From the NCBI GenBank assembly GCA_022846095.1, contig AP025583.1, forward strand, positions 2,852,001 through 2,916,000: 64,000 bases of DNA, given 5' to 3'. Below are positions 51,319 through 60,258 of this stretch, in pieces. Below the pieces are notes generated by a model, which was given only the letters and a program-made list of their open reading frames with translations, made no database searches and had not been told where the DNA came from. Origin of the DNA: Oscillospiraceae bacterium. GTDB taxonomy: Bacteria; Bacillota; Clostridia; Oscillospirales; Oscillospiraceae. The translations under genes were made by a program, and so were the position numbers. Each line of letters starts with the position of its first letter. Positions within the stretch are counted from its first letter, which is position 1.

Positions 51319-53432
51319 CGCTTTTTGCCCCCTTTTTTCGGTTTCGGCACGTGCATAGCCCGCTTGCCGCCCCCGTGGCGGTCCTTGCGGCGCTCCTTGG
51401 CCGGCGGGGGGAGGGGCCGCTCCTGCCGCCCGCGGCGGGCGATGGGCCCCTGCTCCCCCTCCCCAGCCAGGCGGAAGTCCACCTGCCCGCTGCCCGGGTC
51501 GGCCTGGACGCAGACCACGGTGAGGGGCATACCGAAGGAGAACACCCGGCCCGTGTGCTCCCCGGTGAGGGTCATGCGCGCCTCATCGTAGACGTAGCGG
51601 TCGTCGGGCAGGGCCTCGGCGGGGATCAGCCCCTCCACGCCCCCCGCCGTCACGGCGAAGAGGCCGAAGCGGGTCACGCCGGACACCGTGGCGCCAAGCT
51701 CCTCCCCCAGGTGGCCCAGCATATACTCGGCCATATAGAGCTTTTCGATCTCCCGCTCGGCGCTCTGGGCGGCCAGCTCCCGCTCGGAGGACTGGACGGC
51801 GGCCTTCTTGGCGGCGGCGGAGAGCTTCTTCTCCTCCTTCTCCCGTAGGGCGGGGGCTTGCCCCCGCCGCTCCCCCTCCAGCAGGGCGCTCAGAATGCGG
51901 TGCACCATCAGGTCGGGATAGCGGCGGATGGGGGAGGTGAAGTGGCAGTAGAATTTGGCGGCCAGGCCGAAGTGGCCCAGGTTCTCCACGTCGTACCGGG
52001 CCTTCATCAGCGAGCGCAGCACCATGGCGCTCACCGCCGCCCCCTCGGGCTTGTCCCGGGCGGCGTCCAGAATCTTCTGGAGGGTGAAGCTGTCGGCCTC
52101 GGGCAGGCTGTAGCCCAGGGGGGCCAGCATGGTGCGCAGGCCGTCGGTCTTGTCGGCGGAGGGCTTCTCGTGCACCCGGTAGACCGCGGGCTTGTGGAGC
52201 TGGAAGAGGTGCTCGGCCACGCACTCGTTGGCGGCGAGCATAAAGGACTCGATCAGGGCCTCGCTCACCCCCTGCTTCCGGGTGCGGATGTCCACGGGCG
52301 CGCCCTCCTCGTCGCAGAGGATATAGGCCTCGGCGCTGTCCAGATCCAGGCTGCCCCTGGCCCGGCGGCGCTTCTCCAGGGCCGCGGCCAGCCCCGCCAT
52401 GTCCCGCAGCATGGGCAGAATGTCGGCGTAGCGCTCCCGTAGGGCGGGGGCTTGCCCCCGCCGTTCCCCTTCGCCGTCCCCCTCCAGCAGGGCGTTGCAG
52501 TCGTCGTAGGTCATGCGCTCGGTGGTGCGGATGACCGATTTGGCGATCCTGTGGTCCACCACCCCGCCGTCGGCCGACATGGTCATGATGCAGGACAGGG
52601 CCAGCCGGTCCACCCGGGGGTTCAGGGAGCAGATGCCGTTGGACAGGGCCTGGGGCAGCATGGGGATCACCTGGTCGGCGAAGTAGACCGAGGTGCCCCG
52701 GTTCCAGGCCTCCAGATCCAGGGGGGAGCCGGCGCGGACATAGTGGCTCACGTCCGCGATGTGCACGCCCAGCACCCAGCACCCCGCCCCGTCCCGCTCC
52801 AGGGACACCGCGTCGTCCAAATCCTTGGCGGAGGCGCCGTCAATGGTGATCACCGTCTTTTCCCGCAGGTCCAGGCGGCCCGCCAGGGCGGCGGGCTCCA
52901 CCTCCCGCGGGGCCTCCCCGGCCTCGGCGCTCACCGGGAGGGGGAACTCCCGCTCGATGCCGTAGTTGTACAAAACGGCCTCGGTGCTGGCCTGGCGGGT
53001 GCCCTCCCGGCCAAAGACCTCCTTCAGCATGCCCAGGGGCGGGTGCTTGGCGCTGCCGTAGCTGGTCATGGACACGGCGGCCTTGTCCCCCTCCCGCACG
53101 CCGCCCGTCTTCCCCACCACCTGGATGGGGCCGGGCAGGCGGTCCGAGGTGGGCTGGAGCCACACCTCGCGGCCCTGCTTGCGGATGCCGCCGGTGACGG
53201 TCTGGTTGGCCCGCTGCGTCACGGCGGTGATGCGGGCGGAGCGGCGGTGGCCCCCCTCCGCCTCCTGGGCGTCGGGCCGGGCCAGCACCTTGTCCCCGTT
53301 CCACGCGCCGCCGTCGGCCCGGGGCGGGATGAAATAGTCCTCGCCCCCCTCCTCGGGGATCAGGAAGCCGAAGCCCCGGCTGGTGGCCTGGTAGGTGCCC
53401 GCCACGCCGCCGTGTTCTCTCTCGTTTTTCAT
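51315..53432 (-). CDS. rnr: Ribonuclease R carrying two in-frame palindromic-repeat insertions
   Basis: Processive 3'-5' exoribonuclease. The 705-residue form starts at ATG 53432 after AAAGGA. An N-terminal OB/cold-shock domain (RGFGFLIPEEGGEDYFIPP) precedes the RNB domain with DGASAKDLDDAVSL (catalytic Asp cluster, about 207), then an S1 domain (TVSGVTRFGLFAVTAGGVEGLIP) and a basic Gly/Lys tail. The peptide GERRGQAPALRE appears twice in the RNB domain and is encoded by copies of the GGCGGGGGC/GCCCCCGCC palindrome. Confidence 0.94.
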   Translation of the reverse strand: MKNEREHGGVAGTYQATSRGFGFLIPEEGGEDYFIPPRADGGAWNGDKVLARPDAQEAEGGHRRSARITAVTQRANQTVTGGIRKQGREVWLQPTSDRLPGPIQVVGKTGGVREGDKAAVSMTSYGSAKHPPLGMLKEVFGREGTRQASTEAVLYNYGIEREFPLPVSAEAGEAPREVEPAALAGRLDLREKTVITIDGASAKDLDDAVSLERDGAGCWVLGVHIADVSHYVRAGSPLDLEAWNRGTSVYFADQVIPMLPQALSNGICSLNPRVDRLALSCIMTMSADGGVVDHRIAKSVIRTTERMTYDDCNALLEGDGEGERRGQAPALRERYADILPMLRDMAGLAAALEKRRRARGSLDLDSAEAYILCDEEGAPVDIRTRKQGVSEALIESFMLAANECVAEHLFQLHKPAVYRVHEKPSADKTDGLRTMLAPLGYSLPEADSFTLQKILDAARDKPEGAAVSAMVLRSLMKARYDVENLGHFGLAAKFYCHFTSPIRRYPDLMVHRILSALLEGERRGQAPALREKEEKKLSAAAKKAAVQSSERELAAQSAEREIEKLYMAEYMLGHLGEELGATVSGVTRFGLFAVTAGGVEGLIPAEALPDDRYVYDEARMTLTGEHTGRVFSFGMPLTVVCVQADPGSGQVDFRLAGEGEQGPIARRGRQERPLPPPAKERRKDRHGGGKRAMHVPKPKKGGKKR
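51843..51872 (-). repeat. Palindrome in frame within rnr, copy 1
   Basis: The stem GGCGGGGGC-TT-GCCCCCGCC (51849-51868) with CCGTA flank encodes RRGQAPALR in RNase R. The same sequence occurs at 52437-52466 and, outside genes, near 23992-24013. Confidence 0.92.
52437..52466 (-). repeat. Palindrome in frame within rnr, copy 2
   Basis: The stem is at 52443-52462, in the same orientation and reading frame as copy 1, following codons for ALLEGDGEGE. Confidence 0.92.
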
Positions 53433-53488
53433 ATATTTAATTCCTTTCATTGCATGTTTGCCGTTATTATACCACGTTCGGAGAAAAA

Positions 53489-53519
53489 CAAAAACGCCCC
53501 CCCTTACGGGAGGGCGTTT
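53489..53519 (-). terminator. Terminator of secG
   Basis: AAACGCCCTCCC-GTAA-GGGGGGGCGTTTTT on the minus strand, 9 bases past the secG stop, ends in a T-run. It separates secG from rnr. Confidence 0.9.
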
Positions 53520-53528
53520 CATGCGTCC

Positions 53529-53765
53529 TTACAGCAGGCAGATAACCAGGGTGATGATCATGAAGCCGATGGCGACCCACTTGGTCCAGCGGGCCAGCTT
53601 GGCGTCCCAGCCCTTGGCCTTGTTCTTGGACATGAAGGTGTCGGCCACACCGGAGATGGCGCCGGACAGGCCCGCGCTCTTGCCGGACTGGGCCAGCACG
53701 ACAAAGGTCAGGAACAGGGCGGCCAGCACCTGGATAACGGTCAGAACCAGCTTGACGGTAGGCAT
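53529..53765 (-). CDS. secG: Preprotein translocase subunit SecG
   Basis: Small SecYEG channel subunit of 78 residues with two membrane helices (about 4-24 and 58-77). The conserved loop FVVLAQSGKSAGLSGAISGVADTFMSK lies between them. AAAGGAAAG ribosome site. Placement next to rnr is the usual Firmicutes order (secG-rnr-smpB), although smpB is absent here. Confidence 0.94.
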   Translation of the reverse strand: MPTVKLVLTVIQVLAALFLTFVVLAQSGKSAGLSGAISGVADTFMSKNKAKGWDAKLARWTKWVAIGFMIITLVICLL

Positions 53766-53916
53766 GTTTACATCTTTCCTTTCACACCGCTCGGGCGTAC
53801 TATCCTCATTATGAGCGCGGCAATTCCGCGCACCTCAAACGTAAGCCTAATGATATTACCACAACCGCGCCGTGATTTCAAGATGTTTTTTCATTTTTCC
53901 GTCCTTTTTCCGCGTC

Positions 53917-55932
53917 TTACCGGGCGCCGCGCACGATGCGGCGGCTGCCCCAGCAGGTGGCCAGGAAATAGGCCCCGTAGACCACCAGGATAAAGCACGC
54001 GGCCACGATGCTGCTGGCCACCGTGTCCACGTGGCCGATCTCCGCGATGGCGGCGTTGGCCGCCGTCATGCCCACCACGGAGTGGATTACCGCCAGCGCC
54101 AGGGGCAGGAAGAAGTACAAAAACACCTGCACGTACACCGAGCGGTCGCGCATCTTCTCTTCCACCCCCAGCCGGGTGAGCACCTGGTAGCGCTCCACGT
54201 TGTCCGCCGCCTGGGAGAGCTGCTGCAGCGCCAGCACCGCCGCCGAGGTCAGCAGGAACACGATGCCCAGGTACAGCCCCAGGAAGGTCACCAGGATCTT
54301 GCTGCCCATGGTCTCCATATAGGTGTTGAGCCTGGTCTCCCAGCCGTAGCCGTAGCCGCCGGTGCCCTCGTCGACGTAGTCCCTGGGCACCAGGTCGTGC
54401 ATGGCCTCCTGGAGCAGGGCGAACTCCGCCTCCGCGTCCGCGCCGGGCTTGTAATTGCCCGCCAGCACCCGGGTGTTCACCGGGCAGCCCTCCAGCAGCG
54501 CGTCGGGCAGTACCAGCATGCTCTCGTAGAAGCCCATGGAGGTCATGACGATGGCCTCGGTGTAGGCGGCGGGCTGGGCGAACAGCGCGCTGCCGCCCAC
54601 CGCCAGCACCGGGGCGTCGGCCCACAGCGCCTTGATGAAGCTCTCGTCCGCCACGAAGGTGCCCTGCACCAGGCCGTACTCCCCCTCCCCCAGCGCCAGG
54701 GGCGGCAGGCCCTGGAGGGCGAGCAGGGCGTCCAGGTCGGAGCGGGCGATGGCGGAGAAGGTCTCCACGGTCATCTCCTGGCCGCCCACCGTATAGGTCA
54801 GTGGCTGGACCTCCACCGAGCGGATGTTGTAGCCCACGGACTCCTCCAGCTCCTGCGCCGGGTCGAAGCCGCCCTCCGCCAGCCACCCCTCCAGATCGGG
54901 CGCGTCGTTGCCCTGGGGGTAGAAGTACACCGACATGTCGTAGGGGGCCTTGCCGTCGGTGAGCTGATCCATCGTGTTGTTCAGGCCCACGGCGCAGGCC
55001 GTGATGCCGATGGCCAGCAGCAGCATGAGGCAGATCACCGTCATGGACACGTAGGTGCTGCCGATCTTGGAGTTGAACTGCCGGAGTATGAACATGTTCA
55101 GGCCCTTGAAATAGAGCTTTTTGCTCTGCTGCACCAGCCGCAGCAGGAAGCCGGACAGGGAGCGGAAGAAGAGCAGGGTGCCCGCCGTGCCCAGCCCCAG
55201 CATCAGGAAAAAGATCCCGTCCACCTGGAGGATGCCCCGCCGGAGCAGCAGGGCGTAGGCCGCCCCCAGCAGCGCCGCGCCCAGCAGGAACATCACCACC
55301 GAGGAGCCCAGGCTCTTGACCCGGAGATCCTGGTTCTGCCGCCCGGCCCGGATGAGCTGGAGCAGCTTGCTGCGGGAGACCGAAAAGGAGTTGAAGAGCA
55401 TGACCACCAGGAACATGATCCCAAAGTAGGCCACGGTTTTCCACAGGGCCGCCGGGGAGAAGACGAAGTGGAACTCGGTCATGTGGATTTCAAAGAGCCC
55501 GGCGGTAAAGACCGACAGGAACTGGGACAGGAACACCCCCAGCAGCAGCCCGGCCCCCAGGGCGAAAACGCCGATGCACAGGGTCTCCAGGAACAGAAGC
55601 CCGGACATCTGCCGCCGGGGCATACCCAGCAGCATGTAGGTGCCCAGCTCCTTTTTCCGCCGCCGGACCATGAAGCTGTTGGCGTAGAGGATCAGGAAGG
55701 CCAGCACCGCCGAGACGAAGACCGACAGCACGTCGATGAGGCGCAGGAACATCTCCCGCATATAGTTTCGGGTCTCTCCCGACAGGTAGGACATGACGGA
55801 CTGGGAGTCCATGGAGTTGAACACATAAAAAATGCACACGCCGAAGGTGAGGGTGATAAAGTACACCGAGTAGTCCTTCACGCTGCGCAACACGTTTTTC
55901 AGGGCCAGCTTAGAGAACATCGCCGCATTCAC
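53917..55932 (-). CDS. bceB: BceB-type antimicrobial-peptide ABC transporter permease
   Basis: The 671-residue FtsX-like permease has ten predicted helices: one near the N-terminus, groups around 55-75, 110-135, 150-175, 205-280, and three at the end. A large extracellular domain (about 310-530) lies between helices 7 and 8, the hallmark of BceB proteins that recognise bacitracin-like peptides. It overlaps the ATPase gene by 23 bp. It works with BceS as a flux sensor in the same cluster. Confidence 0.92.
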   Translation of the reverse strand: MNAAMFSKLALKNVLRSVKDYSVYFITLTFGVCIFYVFNSMDSQSVMSYLSGETRNYMREMFLRLIDVLSVFVSAVLAFLILYANSFMVRRRKKELGTYMLLGMPRRQMSGLLFLETLCIGVFALGAGLLLGVFLSQFLSVFTAGLFEIHMTEFHFVFSPAALWKTVAYFGIMFLVVMLFNSFSVSRSKLLQLIRAGRQNQDLRVKSLGSSVVMFLLGAALLGAAYALLLRRGILQVDGIFFLMLGLGTAGTLLFFRSLSGFLLRLVQQSKKLYFKGLNMFILRQFNSKIGSTYVSMTVICLMLLLAIGITACAVGLNNTMDQLTDGKAPYDMSVYFYPQGNDAPDLEGWLAEGGFDPAQELEESVGYNIRSVEVQPLTYTVGGQEMTVETFSAIARSDLDALLALQGLPPLALGEGEYGLVQGTFVADESFIKALWADAPVLAVGGSALFAQPAAYTEAIVMTSMGFYESMLVLPDALLEGCPVNTRVLAGNYKPGADAEAEFALLQEAMHDLVPRDYVDEGTGGYGYGWETRLNTYMETMGSKILVTFLGLYLGIVFLLTSAAVLALQQLSQAADNVERYQVLTRLGVEEKMRDRSVYVQVFLYFFLPLALAVIHSVVGMTAANAAIAEIGHVDTVASSIVAACFILVVYGAYFLATCWGSRRIVRGAR

Positions 55933-56677
55933 CTCCCAGGAGGGTGACCACCTCGATGATCCGGCTGAAAAAGGCCTTGCGGCTGTCCGCGCCCCGCACC
56001 AGCTCGGTGAACTGCTTGCCGTCGCGCAGGAACAGGATGCGGTGGCAGTAGGAGGCGGTGAAGGCGTCGTGGGTGACCATGAGGATGGTGGTCTTGTGCC
56101 CCAGGTTCAGGTCCTCGAAGCGGTCCAGCAGCAGCCGTGCGGAGCGGGAGTCCAGGGCCCCGGTGGGCTCGTCGGCCAGCACCAGGGCGGGGCTGGTGAC
56201 GATGGCCCGGGCCGCCGCCACCCGCTGGCACTGGCCGCCCGAGAGCTGGTAGGGATATTTTTTCAGGCAGTCGCCGATGCCCAGCAGCTTTGCGCACGCC
56301 TCCACCCGGCCGGCGATCTCCCCCGCGGGGGCCTTCTGGATGCTCAGGGCCAGGGCGATGTTCTCAAAGGCGGTGAGGGTGTCCAGCAGGTTGCAGTCCT
56401 GGAACACGAAGCCCAGCCGCTCCCGGCGGAAGCGGGAGAGCTCCTTGCTTTTCAGCTTGGTGATGTCCCGGCCCTCCACCTGGATGGAGCCCGCGGTGGG
56501 GCCGTCGATGGTGGCGATGCAGTTCAAAAGCGTGGTCTTGCCGCTGCCCGACGCGCCCATGACCCCCACGAACTCCCCCTGGCGCACCGTGAAGCTCACG
56601 TCGTCCACCGCCCGGGTCAGGGTGCCCTTGCCGCCGTAAAACTTTTGCAGGTGGGATACGTTCAAAATCTCGTCCAT
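55910..56677 (-). CDS. bceA: BceA-type ABC transporter ATP-binding protein
   Basis: The 255-residue ATPase starts at ATG 56677 with AGGAGG 11 bases upstream. Walker A GASGSGKTT (about 41), signature LSGGQCQR, Walker B LVLADEPTGALD and H-loop MVTHDAF are intact; the MacB/BceA-type FQDCNLLDTLT loop is present. First gene of the transporter pair. Confidence 0.93.
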   Translation of the reverse strand: MDEILNVSHLQKFYGGKGTLTRAVDDVSFTVRQGEFVGVMGASGSGKTTLLNCIATIDGPTAGSIQVEGRDITKLKSKELSRFRRERLGFVFQDCNLLDTLTAFENIALALSIQKAPAGEIAGRVEACAKLLGIGDCLKKYPYQLSGGQCQRVAAARAIVTSPALVLADEPTGALDSRSARLLLDRFEDLNLGHKTTILMVTHDAFTASYCHRILFLRDGKQFTELVRGADSRKAFFSRIIEVVTLLGGECGDVL

Positions 56678-56769
56678 AGTTTCAAATCCTCCTCGTTGTA
56701 TCCCCACTCTAACAAATCCGGCGGCTTTGTGCCATCGAAGGGGCTTACGCCCGGGTGACAATTTTGTAA

Positions 56770-57075
56770 GAAAGGCGCCTGCGCCGCGGGCCCACCCCTT
56801 TCCGCGTGGAAAGGGGTGGGAAAGACGCCAGGGCTGCGGTCCTGGACCCCGGGCCCGGCGGCGGTGCTATTCAGGTAGCCGGCAAAACTTGACAGTTGTT
56901 GCAATTCAACCAGTGCCAACATGCCGCCCATACTGCCATGCCCCGTTCGTTTGCATGCTGCTTGTAAGGCCTGGCATAAAGGCGCGGCGGAGTCGTCGCG
57001 CCCTGCGTCATTGCGAGGGCATTTATGCCCGCGGCAATCCGTTGCTCCGTCCCCGCGCGTCATTGCGAACCGCCG
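56770..57075. repeat. Decayed copy of the long dispersed repeat plus REP module
   Basis: Includes a CACCCCTTTCC-GCGT-GGAAAGGGGTG hairpin (56793-56819), a stretch related to 14270-14490 (GGCGGCGGTGCTATTCAGGTAGCCGGCAAAACTTGA in pieces) with large deletions, and GTCATTGCGAGGGC...GGCAATCCG (57007-57041) with a second half copy at 57059. It fills 56678-57081, where the transporter promoter must also lie but is not clear. Confidence 0.7.
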
Positions 57076-57081
57076 GTCATC

Positions 57082-58095
57082 TTAGTCCGCCATATAAAAC
57101 CGCCCCTTGGGGAAGGCCAGGGAGATCGCCGTGCCCCGCCCCGCCTCCGAGGCGGCCCAGACGCCCAGCCCCAGCCGGGCGCAGAGCTTTTTGCACAGAT
57201 AGAGCCCCAGGCCGGTGGATTTGGCGGCCCCCGTCCGCCCGTTGCGCCCGGTAAAGCCCTTTTCAAAGATGCGGGGCAGGTCGGCGGGGTCGATGCCCGC
57301 GCCGTTGTCCGCCACCGTGAGCACCACCCGCTGCTCCTCCACCGCCTGGGTGAAGCGCAGCCGGGGCCGCTCCCCCCGGTACTGGACGGCGTTGGCGATG
57401 ATCTGGCCCAAAATGAACTCCACCCACTTGGGGTCGGCGTACACGGTGGCGTCCAGCCCCTCCAGCTCCACCGCGAAGCCCGCCCCGATGAGGGGCCGGG
57501 CGTAGCGCTTCACCGCCGCCCCCGCCACCTGGCGCAGGGAGACCGCCTTGATCAGGTAGTCCCGCTCCACCGCGCCGCTGCGGGCGTAAAAGAGGGCCTG
57601 CTCCACGTAGCCGTCGATCTTGAACAGCTCGTCCACCAGGGCCGCGGGGGCCTCGCCGGGGCGGTTCTCCAGCAGCAGGCGGGACGAGGCGATGGGGGTC
57701 TTGACCTCGTGCACCCAGGCCTCGATATACTCCCGGTACTCCGCCATGTCCCGCCGGGCCTCCCCCACCGCGTCGTTCATGGCCTTGCAAGTCTCGCACA
57801 GCGCCTGGCAAAAAAACTCCCCCTCCGCGTCCACCGGCTCCTCCATCAGCTCGGAGAGCAGGTACTTTTCCTCCAGGCTGTCCAGCGCCTGCCGGGTGCC
57901 CAGGTAGAAGGCCCGCTTCCTGGCCCACTCCCACAGCAGGGGCGCCAGGCCGCAGCACAGCAGCACCAGGCACAAAAAGCCCGCCGCCAGCCCCCCGGCG
58001 CCCAGCACCCCCAGCAGCGCGGCGGAAAAGGCCATGGCGAAGCCCAGCCCCAGCAGGTGGGGCAGCTTACAGCGCCAGTAGCGCCCGGCGCTCAT
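57082..58095 (-). CDS. bceS: BceS-type intramembrane-sensing histidine kinase
   Basis: The 337 residues start at ATG 58095. Two membrane helices near the N-terminus with almost no extracellular loop (about 12-52) mark intramembrane-sensing kinases. The phosphoacceptor His is in WVHEVKTPI (about 128). HATPase motifs are QIIANAVQYRG, DNGAGIDPADLPRIFEKGF and STGLGLYLCKKL. It overlaps bceR by 4 bp. Signalling probably needs BceAB. Confidence 0.92.
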   Translation of the reverse strand: MSAGRYWRCKLPHLLGLGFAMAFSAALLGVLGAGGLAAGFLCLVLLCCGLAPLLWEWARKRAFYLGTRQALDSLEEKYLLSELMEEPVDAEGEFFCQALCETCKAMNDAVGEARRDMAEYREYIEAWVHEVKTPIASSRLLLENRPGEAPAALVDELFKIDGYVEQALFYARSGAVERDYLIKAVSLRQVAGAAVKRYARPLIGAGFAVELEGLDATVYADPKWVEFILGQIIANAVQYRGERPRLRFTQAVEEQRVVLTVADNGAGIDPADLPRIFEKGFTGRNGRTGAAKSTGLGLYLCKKLCARLGLGVWAASEAGRGTAISLAFPKGRFYMAD

Positions 58096-58754
58096 ACCTG
58101 GTACCCCTGGCCCCGGCGGGTGGTGAGGAAGCCCTCCGCCCCCAGGCCCTCCAGCTTCCGCCGCAGGCGGTTGATGTTCACGGTCAGGGTGTTGTCGTCC
58201 ACGAACTCGTCGGACTGCCACAGGGCCTCCATCAGCGCCTCCCGGGACACGATGCGCCCCGGCTGCCGCAGCAGGGCGTGGAGGAGCCGGGCCTCGTTGC
58301 GGGTGAGCTCCTCCTCCCGGCCGCCGCAGCACACCACCCCCCGGCCCAGATCCAGGGTCACCCCCCGGTGGCTCAGGGTGGGCTGGCCCCCCTCCGGGTA
58401 GGCGCGCTGGAGCAGCCGGGCGATGCGGGCCAGCAGGATCTGGGAGTTGTAGGGCTTGGTGAGGAAATCGTCCGCCCCCAGGTTCATGCTCATCAGCTCG
58501 TCCAGCTCGGTGGCCCGGCTGGTCACCACGATGATGGGGATCTGGCTGCGCTTGCGCACCTCGCGGCACACGTGGTAGCCGTCGTACAGGGGGAGGTTTA
58601 AATCCAGCACCACCAGATGGGCCCCGGAGGACAGGATCTGCCCCGGCACGTCGGCGAAATCGCCGGCCGCCGCGCACTCGTAGCCATACCGCTCCAGCAG
58701 CGCGGCCAGCTCCCCCCGCAGGCCGGGGTCGTCCTCCACCAGGAAAATCTTCAT
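58092..58754 (-). CDS. bceR: BceR-type response regulator (OmpR family)
   Basis: The 220 residues have a receiver with Asp52 (LVVLDLNLPLYDGY), acidic EDD (7-9), Lys in FLTKPYN and a winged-helix output domain (about 125-219, ending TTRRGQGYQV). It pairs with BceS and should activate bceAB. It heads the regulatory half of the cluster. Confidence 0.93.
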   Translation of the reverse strand: MKIFLVEDDPGLRGELAALLERYGYECAAAGDFADVPGQILSSGAHLVVLDLNLPLYDGYHVCREVRKRSQIPIIVVTSRATELDELMSMNLGADDFLTKPYNSQILLARIARLLQRAYPEGGQPTLSHRGVTLDLGRGVVCCGGREEELTRNEARLLHALLRQPGRIVSREALMEALWQSDEFVDDNTLTVNINRLRRKLEGLGAEGFLTTRRGQGYQV

Positions 58755-58787
58755 ACCGCCGCCTCCTTTTGCTCCATCTTAACAAAA

Positions 58788-58820
58788 GAAGGGGGCGCGG
58801 ACAATGCCCGCGCCCCCTTC
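58788..58820 (-). terminator. Terminator of the 58841 gene
   Basis: GAAGGGGGCGCGG and its complement with a 7-base loop; the minus strand continues CTTCTTTTGTT. Confidence 0.88.
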
Positions 58821-58840
58821 TTCACTTTAATTTAAGAACT

Positions 58841-59284
58841 CTACAGGTCCGCGCCCTCGGTGTCGTAGGAGATGACCCGCCCCACGCAGGGCCGGGCCTC
58901 CGGTTCCTCCCCGGGGCCCTCCGGCCCCGCCTCGGGCCAGGGTACGATGCACACCCGTTCGCCCCGCTCCTCGTACTCGGCGGCCAGGGAGCGCACCGAG
59001 GCGGCGGTGAGCCGCCGGTAGAGCGCCCGGTACTCCTCCCGCGGCGCGTCCCGGAAGGTGCCGTCGTCCAGGTAGCAGATCTCTGCCCCGGTCCCGCCGT
59101 CCCCGGCGCGGGCCGGGCCGTCCGTCAGCACCACGCACTTCAGCCCCCGGGCCGCGGCCTCCGCCGCGGTGCGCGCGGCGTGCCCCGAGCGGCGGGGGGC
59201 GTAGGTCAGCAGCAGCGTGGCGCCCTGCCGCGCCGCCTCCGCAAAAAACGCGCCCAGCGCGTCCTGCCCGTCCACAGTATACAT
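58841..59284 (-). CDS. Hypothetical protein with alpha/beta pattern
   Basis: The 147 residues alternate helices and hydrophobic strands (ATLLLTYAP, LKCVVLTDGP, ERVCIVPWPE), suggesting a small Rossmann-like fold. There is no catalytic motif I recognise. It is flanked by terminators on both sides and so is a single-gene unit. GC content and codon use match the neighbours. Confidence 0.65.
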   Translation of the reverse strand: MYTVDGQDALGAFFAEAARQGATLLLTYAPRRSGHAARTAAEAAARGLKCVVLTDGPARAGDGGTGAEICYLDDGTFRDAPREEYRALYRRLTAASVRSLAAEYEERGERVCIVPWPEAGPEGPGEEPEARPCVGRVISYDTEGADL

Positions 59285-59362
59285 GCCGTACCCTCCCGTC
59301 TGATTTTTTTACTGTTATGCTATGATAGTATCACCCCAATTCCTTCCTGTCAAACCAGAAAA

Positions 59363-59393
59363 GAAGCGGGCCGCCCGAGAGGGGCGGCCCGCG
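59363..59393 (-). terminator. Terminator of the 59397 XRE gene
   Basis: GCGGGCCGCCCC-TCTC-GGGCGGCCCGC on the minus strand is followed by TTCTTTTC. Confidence 0.88.
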
Positions 59394-59396
59394 TGT

Positions 59397-59816
59397 TTAC
59401 TGCGTGCTGGCGTACCAGTAGTACAGGGGGACGGTGAGGAACAAAATCCACCCCGGATGCCACCAGTGCAGCCAAAAGCCCATGAGCAGATAGGCCAGGG
59501 TGACGAACAGCGGGTAGGGGAAGCGCTGGAGCTGCTTTCTGCGCTCCCGGCGCTCGGCCTCCTCGTCGGCGAACGAGCGCTCGTCGGCGGGCTCCCCCGC
59601 CGGCGCGCCGCCGGGGCGGCCCAGCAGCAGCTCGTCCAGGGACAGGCCGTACAGCCCCGCCAGGGCAATGAGGTTGTCGGTATCCGGCGAGGACTCGGCC
59701 CGCTCCCACTTGGAGACGGCCTGACGGCTCACCCCCAGCTTGGCCGCCAGATCCTCCTGGGATAATCCGTTCGTTCTGCGCAGCTCCACCAGCCGGTTGG
59801 CAATTTCCAGATTCAT
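59397..59816 (-). CDS. XRE-family regulator with membrane C-terminus
   Basis: The 139-residue product starts at ATG 59816 after AAAGGAG. The HTH is at 5-58 (LVELRRTNGLSQEDLAAKLGVSRQAVSKWERAESSPD). A charged linker leads to one or two hydrophobic helices (about 103-134, FPYPLFVTLAYLLMGFWLHWW). It has the same plan as the XRE protein at 21114, but with host-like GC. Membrane-tethered regulators of this kind probably sense an envelope signal. Confidence 0.87.
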   Translation of the reverse strand: MNLEIANRLVELRRTNGLSQEDLAAKLGVSRQAVSKWERAESSPDTDNLIALAGLYGLSLDELLLGRPGGAPAGEPADERSFADEEAERRERRKQLQRFPYPLFVTLAYLLMGFWLHWWHPGWILFLTVPLYYWYASTQ

Positions 59817-59931
59817 AATGCCGGCTCCTTTCTGATTGGTTGGCCCCATTCTACCGTGTTTTTCCCCGGTTGCGCCACCTATTTTGCCTTCCAGGCCCGC
59901 AACTATCGGTTGCGGAGCATAAACAGGTTGG

Positions 59932-60201
59932 TTAGTTAGCCTTTTTAAGTTTTTGCAGATCCTCGTTCATCTGGCGGACAATGGATTTCAGGAACCTCAC
60001 TTCGTCCTCCAGGTCATCCACACGAGAGCGGGGAACCAGCTTCTCCAGAATATCGGCCTGCCCTTCGGCCAGGAGTTCAAATTTCTTGGAAAACTCGGCA
60101 TCCATCAGGGCTACCGTGTTCTTGGTAATCCGCTGCTCCGCATCCCCGAAGCGCTTTTGCATCAGTTGGTCAATGGCTTGTAGATCCTTTTCGTCAAGCA
60201 T
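59932..60201 (-). CDS. Small coiled-coil protein
   Basis: An 89-residue helical protein beginning MLDEKDLQAIDQLM. The middle and end form coiled coils (RVDDLEDEVRFLKSIVRQMNEDL). GAGGTG lies 6 bases upstream of ATG 60201; ATG 60207 is an alternative. Lower GC than its neighbours. Function unknown. Confidence 0.7.
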   Translation of the reverse strand: MLDEKDLQAIDQLMQKRFGDAEQRITKNTVALMDAEFSKKFELLAEGQADILEKLVPRSRVDDLEDEVRFLKSIVRQMNEDLQKLKKAN

Positions 60202-60258
60202 GTCCATCACCTCTCCCAATTATCTTTTAAGTTATCGGCTGCGCGCCCGGTTCCGGCC

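Noticed and set aside
57082-58785. 567-residue fused kinase reading through the response regulator region
   Set aside because: The N-terminal part is an out-of-frame shadow of bceR; the kinase starts at 58095 with a normal membrane N-terminus.
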